Shown piece after piece: positions 20,580-29,714 of a stretch of 64,000 nucleotides of DNA; position 1 is the stretch's first letter, and each line of letters opens with the position of its first letter. Position numbers and translations under genes: made by a program. The DNA comes from Bacteroidaceae bacterium (lineage in GTDB: Bacteria > Bacteroidota > Bacteroidia > Bacteroidales > Bacteroidaceae). The notes below the pieces were generated by a model that worked only from the letters and a program-made list of their open reading frames with translations, was not told where the DNA came from and did not search any database. The stretch spans positions 1 through 64,000 of the forward strand of contig CAADWS010000099.1 in the NCBI GenBank assembly GCA_900752815.1, in the 5' to 3' direction.

Positions 20580-20584
20580 GTCAG

Positions 20585-23500
20585 TTAATCCTTTTGAGTG
20601 GGTTCTTCGGTTTGCGGTAATCGGCGGGCAGGCATCAGTTTCTCCTGCAGATACTGGAACGCGGTGAAGAGTGGCGGCACGATGAAGAGCAGCGCAATGG
20701 TACCGATAAGCATACCGCCCACCGTACCCACACCGATGGAAATATTACCGTTGGCTCCAACGCCGGTGGAGAACATCATCGGGAGCATACCGAAAATCAT
20801 GGTGAGCGACGTCATCAGGATGGGGCGTAAGCGCACCTTGGCCGAGGAGATGGCTGCCTGCATGATGCTCATGCCCTGGCGGCGGCGTTCCGAAGCATAT
20901 TCCGTAAGCAGGATGGCCGTTTTCGACAGCAGACCGATGAGCATGATAAGACCCGTCTGCAGGTAAATGTTGTTCTCCAGTCCGAACATCTTGGCGAAAA
21001 GGAAGCTGCCGGCCAATCCGAAGGGAACGGACAGGATGACGGCAAGCGGAATGAAGATGCTTTCATACAGTGCGCAGAGTATCAGGTAAATGAAGACGAC
21101 GCAGATGACAAATACCAGCGTGGTGGTATTGCCGGTGTTCGACTCCTCGCGCGACATACCGCCAAACTCATAGCTGTATCCGGTGGGCAGCACTTCGGCA
21201 GCTACCTCGCGGATGGCCTGAATGGCCTGTCCGGAACTGTAGCCGGTGGCAGGTGCGCCGGTAATGGTGATGGCCGAGAAGAGGTTGAAGCGGTTCAGAA
21301 TTTCCGAGCCGTACACACGCTTCAGGCGTAAATACTGGCTGATGGGGCTCATTTCGCCGCTGCTGTTGCGCACGTACATGCTGTTGAGCGACTTCGTGTC
21401 GACGCGTGCTTCGGGCGGTGCCTGCATCATGACGCGGTAGAGCTTGGAGAAACGTATCAGGTTGGATACGTAGTTACCGCCGATATAGCCTGACAGGGTG
21501 CTGAGCACGTCGGAGGGAGAAACGCCGTTGCGCTTGCAGGTTGCGGCGTCAACCTCCACCAGATATTGAGGGAACTTGGTATCAAACGAGGTGGTGGCGC
21601 GGCCGATTTCAGGACGCTGGTTCAATTTTTCCAGCATTTGCCGTGTATATTTCAGAAGGTCTTCAGTCGTTCCGCCCTTCTGGTCCTCCACATACAGTTC
21701 GAAACCGCTGTTGGCACCGTAACCGGGAATCATCGGACGGGTGAACGGAACGATTTCAGCACTGGAGATATGGGCCGTACGCCGGCGTACCTCGTCCATC
21801 ACGTGGTCAACATCGTCTTCCGGTCCCGTACGTTCGCTCCAGTCCTTGAGGCGGAGTGTGAACATACCGTTGCAGGCTCCCTGTCCGCTCAACTGTGAGT
21901 TACCTGCCACCATGGAATAGTGTTCCAACTGCGGAAGCGTGCGCAGGCATTCTTCAATTTGGTCGAGAATGGCTTTTGTTTCCTGCACACTGTTACCCGG
22001 CGAAGTGCGCACATCCACGAATACCGTTCCCATGTCCTCCTTTGGCACAAGTCCGGTCTTGGTTACTTTCATCAGATAGGCGAACCCGAAGCAGGCTGCT
22101 ATCAGCAACAGCACGGCCAGCCACCGGCGGCGCAGCATGAAGAGAACGCCATATTTATATTTCGAAACCACCTGATGGAAAGCCGTGTCGAACGCAACGT
22201 GGAAGCGGGAGGAGAAGCTCAACTTCTTTCCCTCTTCTGCCGTCTGGTGCGGCGTCATAATCAGCGCGCAGAGCGCCGGACTCAGCGTCAGTGCGTTGAC
22301 CAGCGAGATGCCCACGGCGGCAGCCATGGTCAAGCCGAACTGTGTGTAGAAGGTACCCGTTGTTCCGCCGATGAAACTTACGGGGATAAACACGGCCATG
22401 AAGACAAACGTAGTCGTCACCAAAGCTGAAGTGATGCCGTCCATCGCCTTTACCGTGGCCAGATAAGAGGAGCGGTAGCCTTCGTCAAATTTCGCCTGTA
22501 CCGCTTCCACCACCACAATGGCGTCGTCCACCACCGTACCGATTACCAGCACGAGCGCAAACAGGGTAAGCATGTTCAGACTGAATCCCACTATATAAAG
22601 GAAGGCAAAGGTTCCTATCAGCGAAACGACAATGGAAATGGCGGGAATCAGGGTGGAACGCATGCTCTGCAGGAAGATGTAAACCACCAGCACCACCAGG
22701 ATGATGGCTTCAATCAGCGTTTTGACCACGCTTTTGATAGAGGCATCGAGGAAGTCTTTCGTACTCATCAGGTCGATAATCTTGATGCCCTGCGGGAGTG
22801 TTTCCGACATTTCAGCCACCGCTTTGTCAATCGCTTCGATGATTTCGTTGGCATTGGAACCCGATGTTTGCGAAATCATGATATTACAGCCGGGATGTCC
22901 GTCCGTTTCACCAATGTAGCCGTAGTTCTGTGCTCCGAGTTCAATGGTTGCCACATCGCCCAGCCGGAGCATTTCTCCATTGGGCAGCGCTTTGATTACC
23001 ATATTCTCGAAATCCGTTTCCATTTCATAACGGCCGCGGTATTTGAGGATGTATTGGAACGTATTGTCCGATTCTGCGCCCAGAGTTCCTGTAGGCGACT
23101 CGATGTTCTGTTCGTCGAGCACGCTGCGCACGTCGGAAGGCATGAGCCCGTATTGCTGCATCTTGGCCGGGTCAAGCCAGATGCGCAGTGCATAGTCGTA
23201 GCCGAAAACGTTCACTTCGCCCACACCCGAAATACGGGAAAGGACGGGTTCGATGTGAATCTTACAATAGTTGTTGAGGAAGTCGCGGTCGAAAGAATCG
23301 TCGGGGCTGTAAACGGCGAGCTGCTTGATGGTACTCGTCTGGCGCTTGCGCACCGAAACACCGCTACGGGTTACCTCAGCCGGCAATACGCCCTGTGCCG
23401 TGGCCAGGCGGTTCTGTACGTTCACCGTGGCCATATCGGGGTCTGTCCCCTGACGGAAATAGACGGAAATACGTGCCGAACCCGTGTTGGAGGCGGTGGA

Positions 23501-23740
23501 GGTCATGTACATCATGTTTTCCACACCGTTGAGGGCTTCTTCCAGAGGCACGACAACACTCTTCTGCACCGTTTCCGCGTTGGCACCCGTATAGCTGGCG
23601 GATACACTCACCGTGGGCGGTGCGATGTCGGGAAATTGTTCTATGGGCAACTGCACCAGTCCTATCACGCCCAAAATCAAGATAACGACAGAAATGACAC
23701 CTGCCAGAATGGGGCGTTCGATGAAAGTTCTGATTTTCAT
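20585..23740 (-). CDS. RND multidrug efflux pump, AcrB/MexB (HAE1) type
   Basis: A 1051-aa inner-membrane proton-driven pump. It begins with the typical MKIRTFIERPILAGVISVVI transmembrane helix and has the porter domain segment FPDIAPPTVSVSASYTGA. In helix 4 the proton-relay Asp pair lies in IGTVVDDAIVVVEAV near residue 405. The C-terminal half has LIGLLSKTAILLTEYA and the GMLPMMFSTGVGANGN motif. Full length for the family. Spaced 9 bp from the adaptor gene and 5 bp from the channel gene. Confidence 0.96.
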   Translation of the reverse strand: MKIRTFIERPILAGVISVVILILGVIGLVQLPIEQFPDIAPPTVSVSASYTGANAETVQKSVVVPLEEALNGVENMMYMTSTASNTGSARISVYFRQGTDPDMATVNVQNRLATAQGVLPAEVTRSGVSVRKRQTSTIKQLAVYSPDDSFDRDFLNNYCKIHIEPVLSRISGVGEVNVFGYDYALRIWLDPAKMQQYGLMPSDVRSVLDEQNIESPTGTLGAESDNTFQYILKYRGRYEMETDFENMVIKALPNGEMLRLGDVATIELGAQNYGYIGETDGHPGCNIMISQTSGSNANEIIEAIDKAVAEMSETLPQGIKIIDLMSTKDFLDASIKSVVKTLIEAIILVVLVVYIFLQSMRSTLIPAISIVVSLIGTFAFLYIVGFSLNMLTLFALVLVIGTVVDDAIVVVEAVQAKFDEGYRSSYLATVKAMDGITSALVTTTFVFMAVFIPVSFIGGTTGTFYTQFGLTMAAAVGISLVNALTLSPALCALIMTPHQTAEEGKKLSFSSRFHVAFDTAFHQVVSKYKYGVLFMLRRRWLAVLLLIAACFGFAYLMKVTKTGLVPKEDMGTVFVDVRTSPGNSVQETKAILDQIEECLRTLPQLEHYSMVAGNSQLSGQGACNGMFTLRLKDWSERTGPEDDVDHVMDEVRRRTAHISSAEIVPFTRPMIPGYGANSGFELYVEDQKGGTTEDLLKYTRQMLEKLNQRPEIGRATTSFDTKFPQYLVEVDAATCKRNGVSPSDVLSTLSGYIGGNYVSNLIRFSKLYRVMMQAPPEARVDTKSLNSMYVRNSSGEMSPISQYLRLKRVYGSEILNRFNLFSAITITGAPATGYSSGQAIQAIREVAAEVLPTGYSYEFGGMSREESNTGNTTTLVFVICVVFIYLILCALYESIFIPLAVILSVPFGLAGSFLFAKMFGLENNIYLQTGLIMLIGLLSKTAILLTEYASERRRQGMSIMQAAISSAKVRLRPILMTSLTMIFGMLPMMFSTGVGANGNISIGVGTVGGMLIGTIALLFIVPPLFTAFQYLQEKLMPARRLPQTEEPTQKD

Positions 23741-23749
23741 AAGGCAGGC

Positions 23750-24886
23750 TTACTTTTGAGTGGATGTTTTTGTGGAGGTCTTGGAAGCAGAGGATGTGTC
23801 GACGGCAATGCCCTCGCGCAGCAGACCGGCTCCTTCGGCAACGACGATATCGCCCACTGCCAGTCCGGAAGTAACGATGTATGTTTTTCCATCGTTGTAT
23901 TTATACACCGTCAGGGGCGTCGATTTCGTTTTTCCGTCCACCACCTTCCATGCAAAGATTCGGTTCTGAAGTTCATAGGTAGCCGACTGTGGAATGGCGA
24001 TGCAGTTCTTGTGCACTGTGGGTACGCTCACCGAGCCGCTGCCTCCGTTTCGCAACAGATGCCCGGCATTGGGGAAGACTGCACGCAGTCGGACAGAGCC
24101 GGTACTTTCATCTACAGTTCCGCTGATGGCATCGATGCGGCCTTTCTCCGTATATTCATTTCCGTTGTTCATGAACAGACTCACCGGAGGCATGCTGGCA
24201 CAGGCTTTCTGCAACGAGCCGTGTTCCTGAATCAGGTCCAGAATCTGATTTTCAGCCATGGAGAAATAGGCATAAACCTCCGAATCATCCGAAACGGTAA
24301 CCAGAGGTTCGGCTATGCTGCTGCTCACCAGTGCGCCGACCCGGTAGGGAATCATACTGGCCACACCGTCCACCGGGCTCTTCACCTCAGTGTAGGACAG
24401 GTTGTTGCGCGCGTTTGTCACCGCAGCCTTGGCTTGCGCTACAGCAGCTTCGGCTTCCAGTTGCTGGTTGCGGGCTGTCTGCAAGTCGAAGTCGGAAATG
24501 ACCTGCTCGCGATAAAGTGCCTCCTTGCTTTCAGCCGTCAGTTTGGCTGTCCGCAATTGGGCTTCCGCACTTTTCACGTTGGCTAGTGCGGTTTCCAGCG
24601 CTGCGCGGTAGGGCACCTGGTCGATGACAAAGAGCACTTGTCCGCGGCGCACCTCGTCGCCTTCGTTGATGAGAATGTCGGTAATCGTTCCGCTTACCTG
24701 AGGACGCACCTCCACTGTCTGCCGGCCGCGCAGGGTCGTCGGATAGCGGGTCTGGAGCGTCTGGTCGGTTTTCTCTACAACGAAAATGGAGTACTTTTCG
24801 CCGGGCATGGCTTTCTTTTCCTCGGAGCATCCCGCCAGGAAGGGCAGGCAGCACAGTAAAAGATAACTTGCTTTTTTCATGTTCAT
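23750..24886 (-). CDS. RND efflux periplasmic adaptor (AcrA/MexA type) lipoprotein
   Basis: A 378-aa membrane-fusion protein. Lipobox FLAGC. The lipoyl-like half motif TVEVRPQVSGTITDILINEG is followed by a coiled-coil hairpin (about residues 100-165) and the second lipoyl half SYTEVKSPVDGVASMI. It bridges the pump and the channel in the periplasm. First gene of the operon. The start is ATG 24886 (MNMKK) or ATG 24880. The divergent LytS/LytTR pair and the tandem 21-bp repeat upstream suggest two-component control. Confidence 0.93.
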   Translation of the reverse strand: MNMKKASYLLLCCLPFLAGCSEEKKAMPGEKYSIFVVEKTDQTLQTRYPTTLRGRQTVEVRPQVSGTITDILINEGDEVRRGQVLFVIDQVPYRAALETALANVKSAEAQLRTAKLTAESKEALYREQVISDFDLQTARNQQLEAEAAVAQAKAAVTNARNNLSYTEVKSPVDGVASMIPYRVGALVSSSIAEPLVTVSDDSEVYAYFSMAENQILDLIQEHGSLQKACASMPPVSLFMNNGNEYTEKGRIDAISGTVDESTGSVRLRAVFPNAGHLLRNGGSGSVSVPTVHKNCIAIPQSATYELQNRIFAWKVVDGKTKSTPLTVYKYNDGKTYIVTSGLAVGDIVVAEGAGLLREGIAVDTSSASKTSTKTSTQK

Positions 24887-24944
24887 TTTTCCTTATTTAT
24901 TTTGATAGTTTTATTCTTTTTTGAAAAGCGCAAAATTCCATATA

Positions 24945-24974
24945 CAAAAATACGAATAAAACGCCAAACGGCAA
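24945..24974 (-). promoter_or_regulatory. putative promoter of the RND efflux operon
   Basis: Minus-strand TATTTTTG (24945-24952) fits the Bacteroidetes -7 consensus TAnnTTTG. Minus-strand TTG at 24972-24974 lies 19 bp upstream, the expected spacing for the -33 element. Start of transcription would be near 24938, about 50 nt before the adaptor start codon. Confidence 0.6.
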
Positions 24975-24993
24975 GTCGTGAAACGGATGCCCG

Positions 24994-25035
24994 CCCGTAT
25001 GTAGTGAAGAACTGCCCGAATGTAGTGACGAACGG
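24994..25035. promoter_or_regulatory. tandem 21-bp repeat, candidate LytTR operator
   Basis: Two adjacent 21-bp units (24994-25014 and 25015-25035) agree at 18 of 21 positions; shared core CCCGNATGTAGTGANGAAC. LytTR-domain regulators bind pairs of direct repeats two helical turns apart, and a LytTR regulator is encoded next door. The repeat sits about 20 bp upstream of the -33 element of the efflux promoter, a position suited to activation, and about 35 bp upstream of the LytS-side -7 box. Confidence 0.6.
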
Positions 25036-25071
25036 CAGGCGGTTGCCGTCGCACGGTTCGGAGATTTGTTG

Positions 25072-25079
25072 TACTTTTG
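25072..25079 (+). promoter_or_regulatory. putative -7 box for the LytS/LytTR pair
   Basis: TACTTTTG matches TAnnTTTG. Transcription would begin near 25086, about 20 nt before the kinase ATG at 25106. A -33 element at standard spacing is not obvious, which would be consistent with activator dependence. Confidence 0.5.
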
Positions 25080-25105
25080 CAAAGGAATCGAGCAACTTTA
25101 CGCAC

Positions 25106-26113
25106 ATGAAAAACAACCGTATCGCCTTATACATCGACCTTCTCTTCTGTCTTGTGTTTATGCCGCTGGTCATCATGCTCTTGCCCGTAGACCGCTGGCT
25201 GGTCGACAACGCCCCTTTCCTCTTCACGCTCATTCTTTATGTGTATGCCCTTTATTTCGTGTACCGGCGGGCACATCTCACCAAGCTCTGTCTGCAGAAA
25301 CGTTATCTTCCGGCATTGCTCATCCTGCTTGTCCTGTTTACCGTGACCTATCTGTTTACCTATTTTCCCCTGCCCGATGGCTTCCCGGGTGCCGATGAAC
25401 ACCGGACCGCCGCCTGGCTCAACAACCGCCGCCGCACCATCTGGTTTTTCTTTCTTATGGTGACGGGTTTCTCTCTGGCTATCGAACTCACCTTCGAGCT
25501 GTTCCGCCAGAAGCTCTCGGTGCAGGAAATGAAAGCCGAGAAGGACAAGGCCGAACTGGCGCTTTACAAGGCGCAAATCAATCCGCACTTCCTTTTCAAT
25601 ACGCTCAATGCCCTCTATGCTCTTGTGCTTTCCGGTTCGGAAAAGACGGAATCTGCCTTCGTCAAGTTTTCCAACATCCTGCGCTACATGTATACGCAGA
25701 TTCACACCGAAACCATTCCCGTGGGGCTGGAAATCGAATACATCCGGCAGTATGTCGAACTGCAGCAGTTACGGCTCAACCGTCATACCCAGGTGCATTT
25801 CCTGGCTGAGGCTGATGATGAACAGACGCCTGTGCCGCCCATGATTCTCATTACCTTTGTTGAAAATGCTTTCAAGTATGGTATCTCTTCCGAGGTGGAC
25901 TGCACCATTTCCATCCGTATCCGCATCAATGGGGGCGAACTTGATTTCCAGACGGAAAACAGCATCCTGCGTACTCCCCGCGGCGACCATCCGCCCGTAG
26001 GTATCGCCAATTGCCGCAAGCGGCTCTCACTTCTTTACCCCGGCCGGTTCCATCTCAGCAACGGCGCCGAAGGAAATATTTACAAGACTCATCTTACCAT
26101 CCGACTCAAATGA
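25106..26113 (+). CDS. LytS/YehU-type sensor histidine kinase
   Basis: A 335-aa membrane kinase with about four N-terminal transmembrane helices (roughly residues 5-27, 37-55, 67-85, 112-132). The His_kinase domain follows, with the phospho-acceptor motif QINPHFLFNTLNAL near residues 155-165 and the HATPase N-box MILITFVENAFKYG near 245-258. A late G-box is at VGIANCRKRL. The frame is open upstream to 24902, but ATG 25106 matches the family N-terminus and follows the -7 box. The stop overlaps the regulator start (ATGA), so the two are translationally coupled. Confidence 0.93.
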   Translation: MKNNRIALYIDLLFCLVFMPLVIMLLPVDRWLVDNAPFLFTLILYVYALYFVYRRAHLTKLCLQKRYLPALLILLVLFTVTYLFTYFPLPDGFPGADEHRTAAWLNNRRRTIWFFFLMVTGFSLAIELTFELFRQKLSVQEMKAEKDKAELALYKAQINPHFLFNTLNALYALVLSGSEKTESAFVKFSNILRYMYTQIHTETIPVGLEIEYIRQYVELQQLRLNRHTQVHFLAEADDEQTPVPPMILITFVENAFKYGISSEVDCTISIRIRINGGELDFQTENSILRTPRGDHPPVGIANCRKRLSLLYPGRFHLSNGAEGNIYKTHLTIRLK

Positions 26114-26802
26114 GAAACATCACCTGCATTGCCATCGACGACGAGCCGATGGCGCTCCTTGTCATTGAACAGTTTTGCCGTCGGCGCGGCGGCATGGAAT
26201 TGCTTACGTTCAGCGAACCGCATCTGGGGATTGAGGAAATCGGCCGCCTGCGGCCCGACCTCGTTTTTCTTGACATAGAGATGAACGGTGTCAGCGGACT
26301 GGACATTGCTGCGCAGTTGCCCCGCGACTGCTGCCTTATCTTCACCACGGGCCATGCCCGTTATGCGCTCGACGGCTTCAATCTTGACGCCGTAGACTTC
26401 CTTCACAAGCCGTTTGCCTATGAACGTTTTGAAATGGCGGTCGACAAGGCGTTGCGACGCATTGCCCAACTCCGGCCCGCGGCCGAGGAAAATCTGGTGG
26501 TGAAGCAGGAATACAAGAGTGTCAGCATTCCGTTGGACCAGATTCTCTATATTGAAGCGCTGGGCAACTATTGCAAGATATTCTGTACCGACGGCCACTG
26601 CATACTCTCGCATGCCGGTCTCAAGTCGCTCCAGTCGATGCTGCCGGCCGGCCGTTTCCTGCGCATCCATCGTTCGTATGTTGTGGCACTTGACAAGGTG
26701 GCCGGATTCAACCGTACCAGCGTCACGTTCAAGCACAGCGACGTGTCGCTGCCCGTGGGCGACAGCTACGGCCCCCAACTGCTGGCTGCGCTGCATGCTT
26801 GA
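26110..26802 (+). CDS. LytTR-family response regulator
   Basis: A 230-aa regulator. The REC domain has acidic residues IDDEP at 9-13, phospho-acceptor Asp55 in VFLDIEM and Lys100 in FLHKPF. The LytTR DNA-binding domain spans about residues 130-228 (VSIPLDQILYIEALGNYCKI, then RFLRIHRSYVVAL). It partners the kinase at 25106-26113 with an ATGA overlap. Likely targets are its own promoter and the divergent RND operon through the tandem repeat at 24994-25035. Confidence 0.94.
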   Translation: MRNITCIAIDDEPMALLVIEQFCRRRGGMELLTFSEPHLGIEEIGRLRPDLVFLDIEMNGVSGLDIAAQLPRDCCLIFTTGHARYALDGFNLDAVDFLHKPFAYERFEMAVDKALRRIAQLRPAAEENLVVKQEYKSVSIPLDQILYIEALGNYCKIFCTDGHCILSHAGLKSLQSMLPAGRFLRIHRSYVVALDKVAGFNRTSVTFKHSDVSLPVGDSYGPQLLAALHA

Positions 26803-27343
26803 GGCAATATGTTATGGCGGTTAGGATAAAATAAGCAAGCCACTTTACCGGTATCCGGAAGAGTAAATGTGGTCATTTCTTCCGCTTCGTCTCATTATAG
26901 GGAAGAGGATAAGAATCATAAGAGGCACAGTCGGGAGTACTTCTGCTGTTTTGTTTGTAAATGATTATTTTAGCTGCTTACACCGGTCCGGATTTTGAAT
27001 GAAGTGCTCCGCTACGTTAATTGGAACAATCAGCAACGAAACCGCAGGGATTCCCATTTCAGACAATGGGAGCCCTGCGGTTTTACAAAAAATGAACAAG
27101 AAAATTTTGCACTACTCGGATGCAAAGGAAATGTATTTATGACGGTTTTCCAATGTAGTTTGGTATGAAGTGGAAAAAGAACGGTGCGAAACGGATAAGT
27201 GGCACGCTGAACGCCAACAGACGGGGGAATCTTGCCTGGCCATGCGGACTTGTCACTTCAAGAACTGATTGATTGTTTGCTTCCGGCAAACTTCTTTATA
27301 GAGGCATCATCCAAGTGTTCTCAGCCGGGGGAAATTTTCTGTA
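26803..27343. other. intergenic region without genes, containing one terminator-like hairpin
   Basis: About 540 bp between the LytTR gene and the small transposon-like element. Apart from the hairpin at 27040-27084 no gene, RNA or repeat could be supported. Confidence 0.5.
27040..27084 (+). terminator. strong hairpin, probable terminator downstream of LytS/LytTR
   Basis: AACCGCAGGG (27040-27049) pairs with CCCTGCGGTT (27073-27082). An inner helix TCCCATT (27052-27058) pairs with AATGGGA (27065-27071). It is followed by only a short T tract (TTTT). It lies 237 bp after the regulator stop. Confidence 0.55.
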
Positions 27344-27552
27344 ACGTGAGTTCGGTATAACTGCAACAAAGAGACACGCCACACTGACTTCTTCACCGCA
27401 AAAACAGTCAGTACTTTCGTAAAAACTAAAGTACTGACAGAAAATTCTATCAGTACTTTAGGATTTTCTGTCAGTAGGATTGTGAAACCGTGATGCGGCA
27501 ATAGCATACAATGACCCTTGCCCAGGGATAAATAATTATACCGAACTCACGT
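27344..27552. mobile_element. 209-bp IS982-type MITE with 17-bp terminal repeats
   Basis: ACGTGAGTTCGGTATAA at 27344-27360 is repeated as its exact complement at 27536-27552. A 7-bp direct repeat TTCTGTA flanks both ends (27337-27343 and 27553-27559), which looks like a target duplication. The ends match the end of the IS982 transposase remnant at 12893-12909 at 15 of 17 positions and begin with AC, as in the IS982 family. It encodes no transposase; its core is a copy of the 21-bp-period repeat. Confidence 0.8.
27408..27482. repeat. 21-bp-period dispersed repeat, copy B, inside the MITE
   Basis: Units start at 27408, 27450 and 27471 (TCAGTACTTT-, last one partial), with an inverted unit (AAGTACTGACAGAAAA) occupying the 27429 register. 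All are multiples of 21 bp apart. The plus-strand frame reads KTVSTFVKTKVLTENSISTL. Same family as copies at 18964-19055 and 43381-43443. Confidence 0.8.
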
Positions 27553-27596
27553 TTCTGTACCTATAATTGTTTGTGTTCTGCCTGCCTCCGGACACA

Positions 27597-28481
27597 TTAT
27601 GACGCACGGTATTGCGACGGTGACATGCCGGCAATGCGCTTGAAATATTTTCCGAAAAAAGTTTGAGTTGGAAACTGTAATTTGTAAGCAATCTCCTGTA
27701 TACTGAGTTTGGAGTGTTTCAGTAAAGTCTTGGCTTCCAGGATAACGGCGTCCTCTATCCATTCGATAGCCGTTTTTCCGCTGTATTCTTTGATTCTGCC
27801 GGACAAATAGTTGGGCGTCAGATTGAGCCGGTCTGCATAAAATGATAGGGAACGCTCCGTGCCGTGATACCGGTTAACCTCCTTGATGAATTCCTCAAAA
27901 ACAATTTCACACCGTTCGGGAATTCGTGCGTGACCGCTTGCCTTCTCTTGTTCCAGTCTTCGTTTCAGTATTCCGAATATCATGTGGAGGAAAGATGTCA
28001 CGATGCCTTCTGCGATGTTGTCCTTTCCGCTGTCGTCTGATTGCAGAACTGCTTTCAACAAATGGTAGTATTTTTCCAGTATGTGTATATCGGAATATTC
28101 TATTTCAAATACGGGCATTGACCTCACAGCCATGTACAACTCCATCAGGTCCTTCGTTTTGAAATGTATGCGTTGAATAAAATCGGAGGAAATGATAAAA
28201 GGGTAGAAAGTGGAGTTTTCGCTTGCACTGATTTGGATTATATTCTCCGGCAGGTTTAGTGCCAATGTACCACTTCTCATGGTATATTTTTTCAGGTTGA
28301 CCTGTAACTCAGCTTCTCCGTTAACGCAGAAAATTACGGCAAAGGCATCCATGCGGCTTGGGTCTTGGAAGAGAGGCTGTTCCAGCCGTAAGTTTCCCGA
28401 GAGCAGGAGATCTGTGTCTAATTGGCTCAAGTCGCCCCATCCATTTAATTCCTGTACTGAGACAGATTCTATCTTTTCCAT
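27597..28481 (-). CDS. AraC-family transcriptional regulator
   Basis: A 294-aa protein with a cupin-like N-terminal sensing domain and a C-terminal AraC double helix-turn-helix: LSFYADRLNLTPNYLSGRIK and SIQEIAYKLQFPTQTFFGKYFK, ending in GMSPSQYRAS. The frame continues to a TTG at 28517; ATG 28481 (MEKIESVSVQEL) is preferred. It is divergent from a second RND efflux operon and is its most likely regulator. A -7 box at 28515-28522 lies 34 nt upstream of the start. Confidence 0.92.
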   Translation of the reverse strand: MEKIESVSVQELNGWGDLSQLDTDLLLSGNLRLEQPLFQDPSRMDAFAVIFCVNGEAELQVNLKKYTMRSGTLALNLPENIIQISASENSTFYPFIISSDFIQRIHFKTKDLMELYMAVRSMPVFEIEYSDIHILEKYYHLLKAVLQSDDSGKDNIAEGIVTSFLHMIFGILKRRLEQEKASGHARIPERCEIVFEEFIKEVNRYHGTERSLSFYADRLNLTPNYLSGRIKEYSGKTAIEWIEDAVILEAKTLLKHSKLSIQEIAYKLQFPTQTFFGKYFKRIAGMSPSQYRAS

Positions 28482-28514
28482 AGCTTTTATGTGTTGATTA
28501 TATACTTTCGGGGA

Positions 28515-28522
28515 CAAATATA
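28515..28522 (-). promoter_or_regulatory. putative -7 box of the AraC gene
   Basis: Plus-strand CAAATATA equals TATATTTG on the minus strand, a perfect TAnnTTTG match; transcription would begin near 28508, about 27 nt before the AraC start. Confidence 0.5.
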
Positions 28523-28648
28523 AAGTATAAAAAACTGTTTCACAAATTTTGCCGTCAAACAGAACAAATCAGGCATGCGAATGACCTTTATCCGCTGTCA
28601 AAATACTCCGACATTTGCAACCGGAAAAATAAAATACCCAATTGAGCT

Positions 28649-29674
28649 ATGAATACAAAGTATTTAGTTGTACTGATTGTTCCGTTTCTCCTCGTTGGAT
28701 GTCGGAGCAATGAAAAGGCCGACCGCGCCGGGCGGGCCACTCATGTGGAAGTAATGGAAATCGGTAATATGTCAACGTCCGCAAACCGGCGTTTCTCCGG
28801 TACCGTTGAGGAAGAAGACGGAGCCGCATTGAGTTTTTCCGTACCAGGTACGGTGCAGCACATTTATGTGCACACCGGGCAAACCGTCAGCAAAGGACAG
28901 TTGATTGCTACCGTCGATCCGACATTGTTGCAAAGTAGTTATAATGCAGCAAAGGCTACTCTTGACCAGGCACGGGATGCTTATGAGCGATTGAAAGTGC
29001 TCTATGAAAAGAAGAGTTTGCCTGAGATTAAATGGATAGAAATGCAGAGTAAACTGGAGCAGGCGCAATCGATGGAGAAAATGGCACGGAAAAATTTGAA
29101 TGACTGCCGGCTGACAGCTCCTTTTGGTGGAGTGGTGGCTGAAAAATGTGCGGAAGCAGGTCAGAATATTCTGCCTGGCATTCCTGTTATAAAACTGATG
29201 TCTGTCAGTCAGGTCAAGGTAAAAGTTCCCGTACCCGAAGCAGACATTTCCCATATAGAAAAGGGCAGTCGTGCCTGGGTGCGGATTCCTGCCGCTGGTG
29301 ATGCTTGTATAGAAGGAAAGGTGGTGGAAAAGGGTGTCGTGGCTTATCCGTTGTCACGTTCCTACGAAGTAAAAATAGCGATAGACAACAAGGACCGTTC
29401 CTTTTTTCCCGGAATGGTGACGGAAGTTTACATTGACGACAGCAGTCGGCGGAGTGCGGTGGTTATTCCGGCGCATATAGTCCAAACCGACGAAAGCAAC
29501 CGCCATTTTGTATGGCTCTACCAAAAGGGAAAAGCCTTCCGACGGGTAGTGGAATGTGGTGAATTTACCGCACAAGGAGTTATCATAGAGTCGGGACTCG
29601 CTCCGGGTGAACAGGTCATTATTTCCGGACAACATAAGGTTTGTGAAGGCTGTCCCGTTACACTTCACCCCTAG
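28649..29674 (+). CDS. RND efflux periplasmic adaptor lipoprotein (second system)
   Basis: A 341-aa membrane-fusion protein with lipobox FLLVGC and a lipoyl half GTVQHIYVHTGQTVSKGQLI. A short coiled-coil follows (about residues 95-150), then the second lipoyl half LNDCRLTAPFGGVVAEK and a beta-barrel ending VCEGCPVTLHP. Intact. It is followed 40 bp later by the pump pseudogene and then by an intact channel gene. Confidence 0.92.
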   Translation: MNTKYLVVLIVPFLLVGCRSNEKADRAGRATHVEVMEIGNMSTSANRRFSGTVEEEDGAALSFSVPGTVQHIYVHTGQTVSKGQLIATVDPTLLQSSYNAAKATLDQARDAYERLKVLYEKKSLPEIKWIEMQSKLEQAQSMEKMARKNLNDCRLTAPFGGVVAEKCAEAGQNILPGIPVIKLMSVSQVKVKVPVPEADISHIEKGSRAWVRIPAAGDACIEGKVVEKGVVAYPLSRSYEVKIAIDNKDRSFFPGMVTEVYIDDSSRRSAVVIPAHIVQTDESNRHFVWLYQKGKAFRRVVECGEFTAQGVIIESGLAPGEQVIISGQHKVCEGCPVTLHP

Positions 29675-29714
29675 GAGAAAGAAAAGTAGATAACGTTTAT
29701 TACATGCAGAAAAC

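Noticed and set aside
22868..24586. 572-aa plus-strand ORF opposite the RND pump and adaptor genes
   Set aside because: It is the antisense of two well-conserved genes and has no domain of its own; typical of GC-rich shadow frames.
24994..25035. CRISPR-like direct repeat
   Set aside because: Only two adjacent units without spacers and no cas genes; the position fits a regulator binding site.
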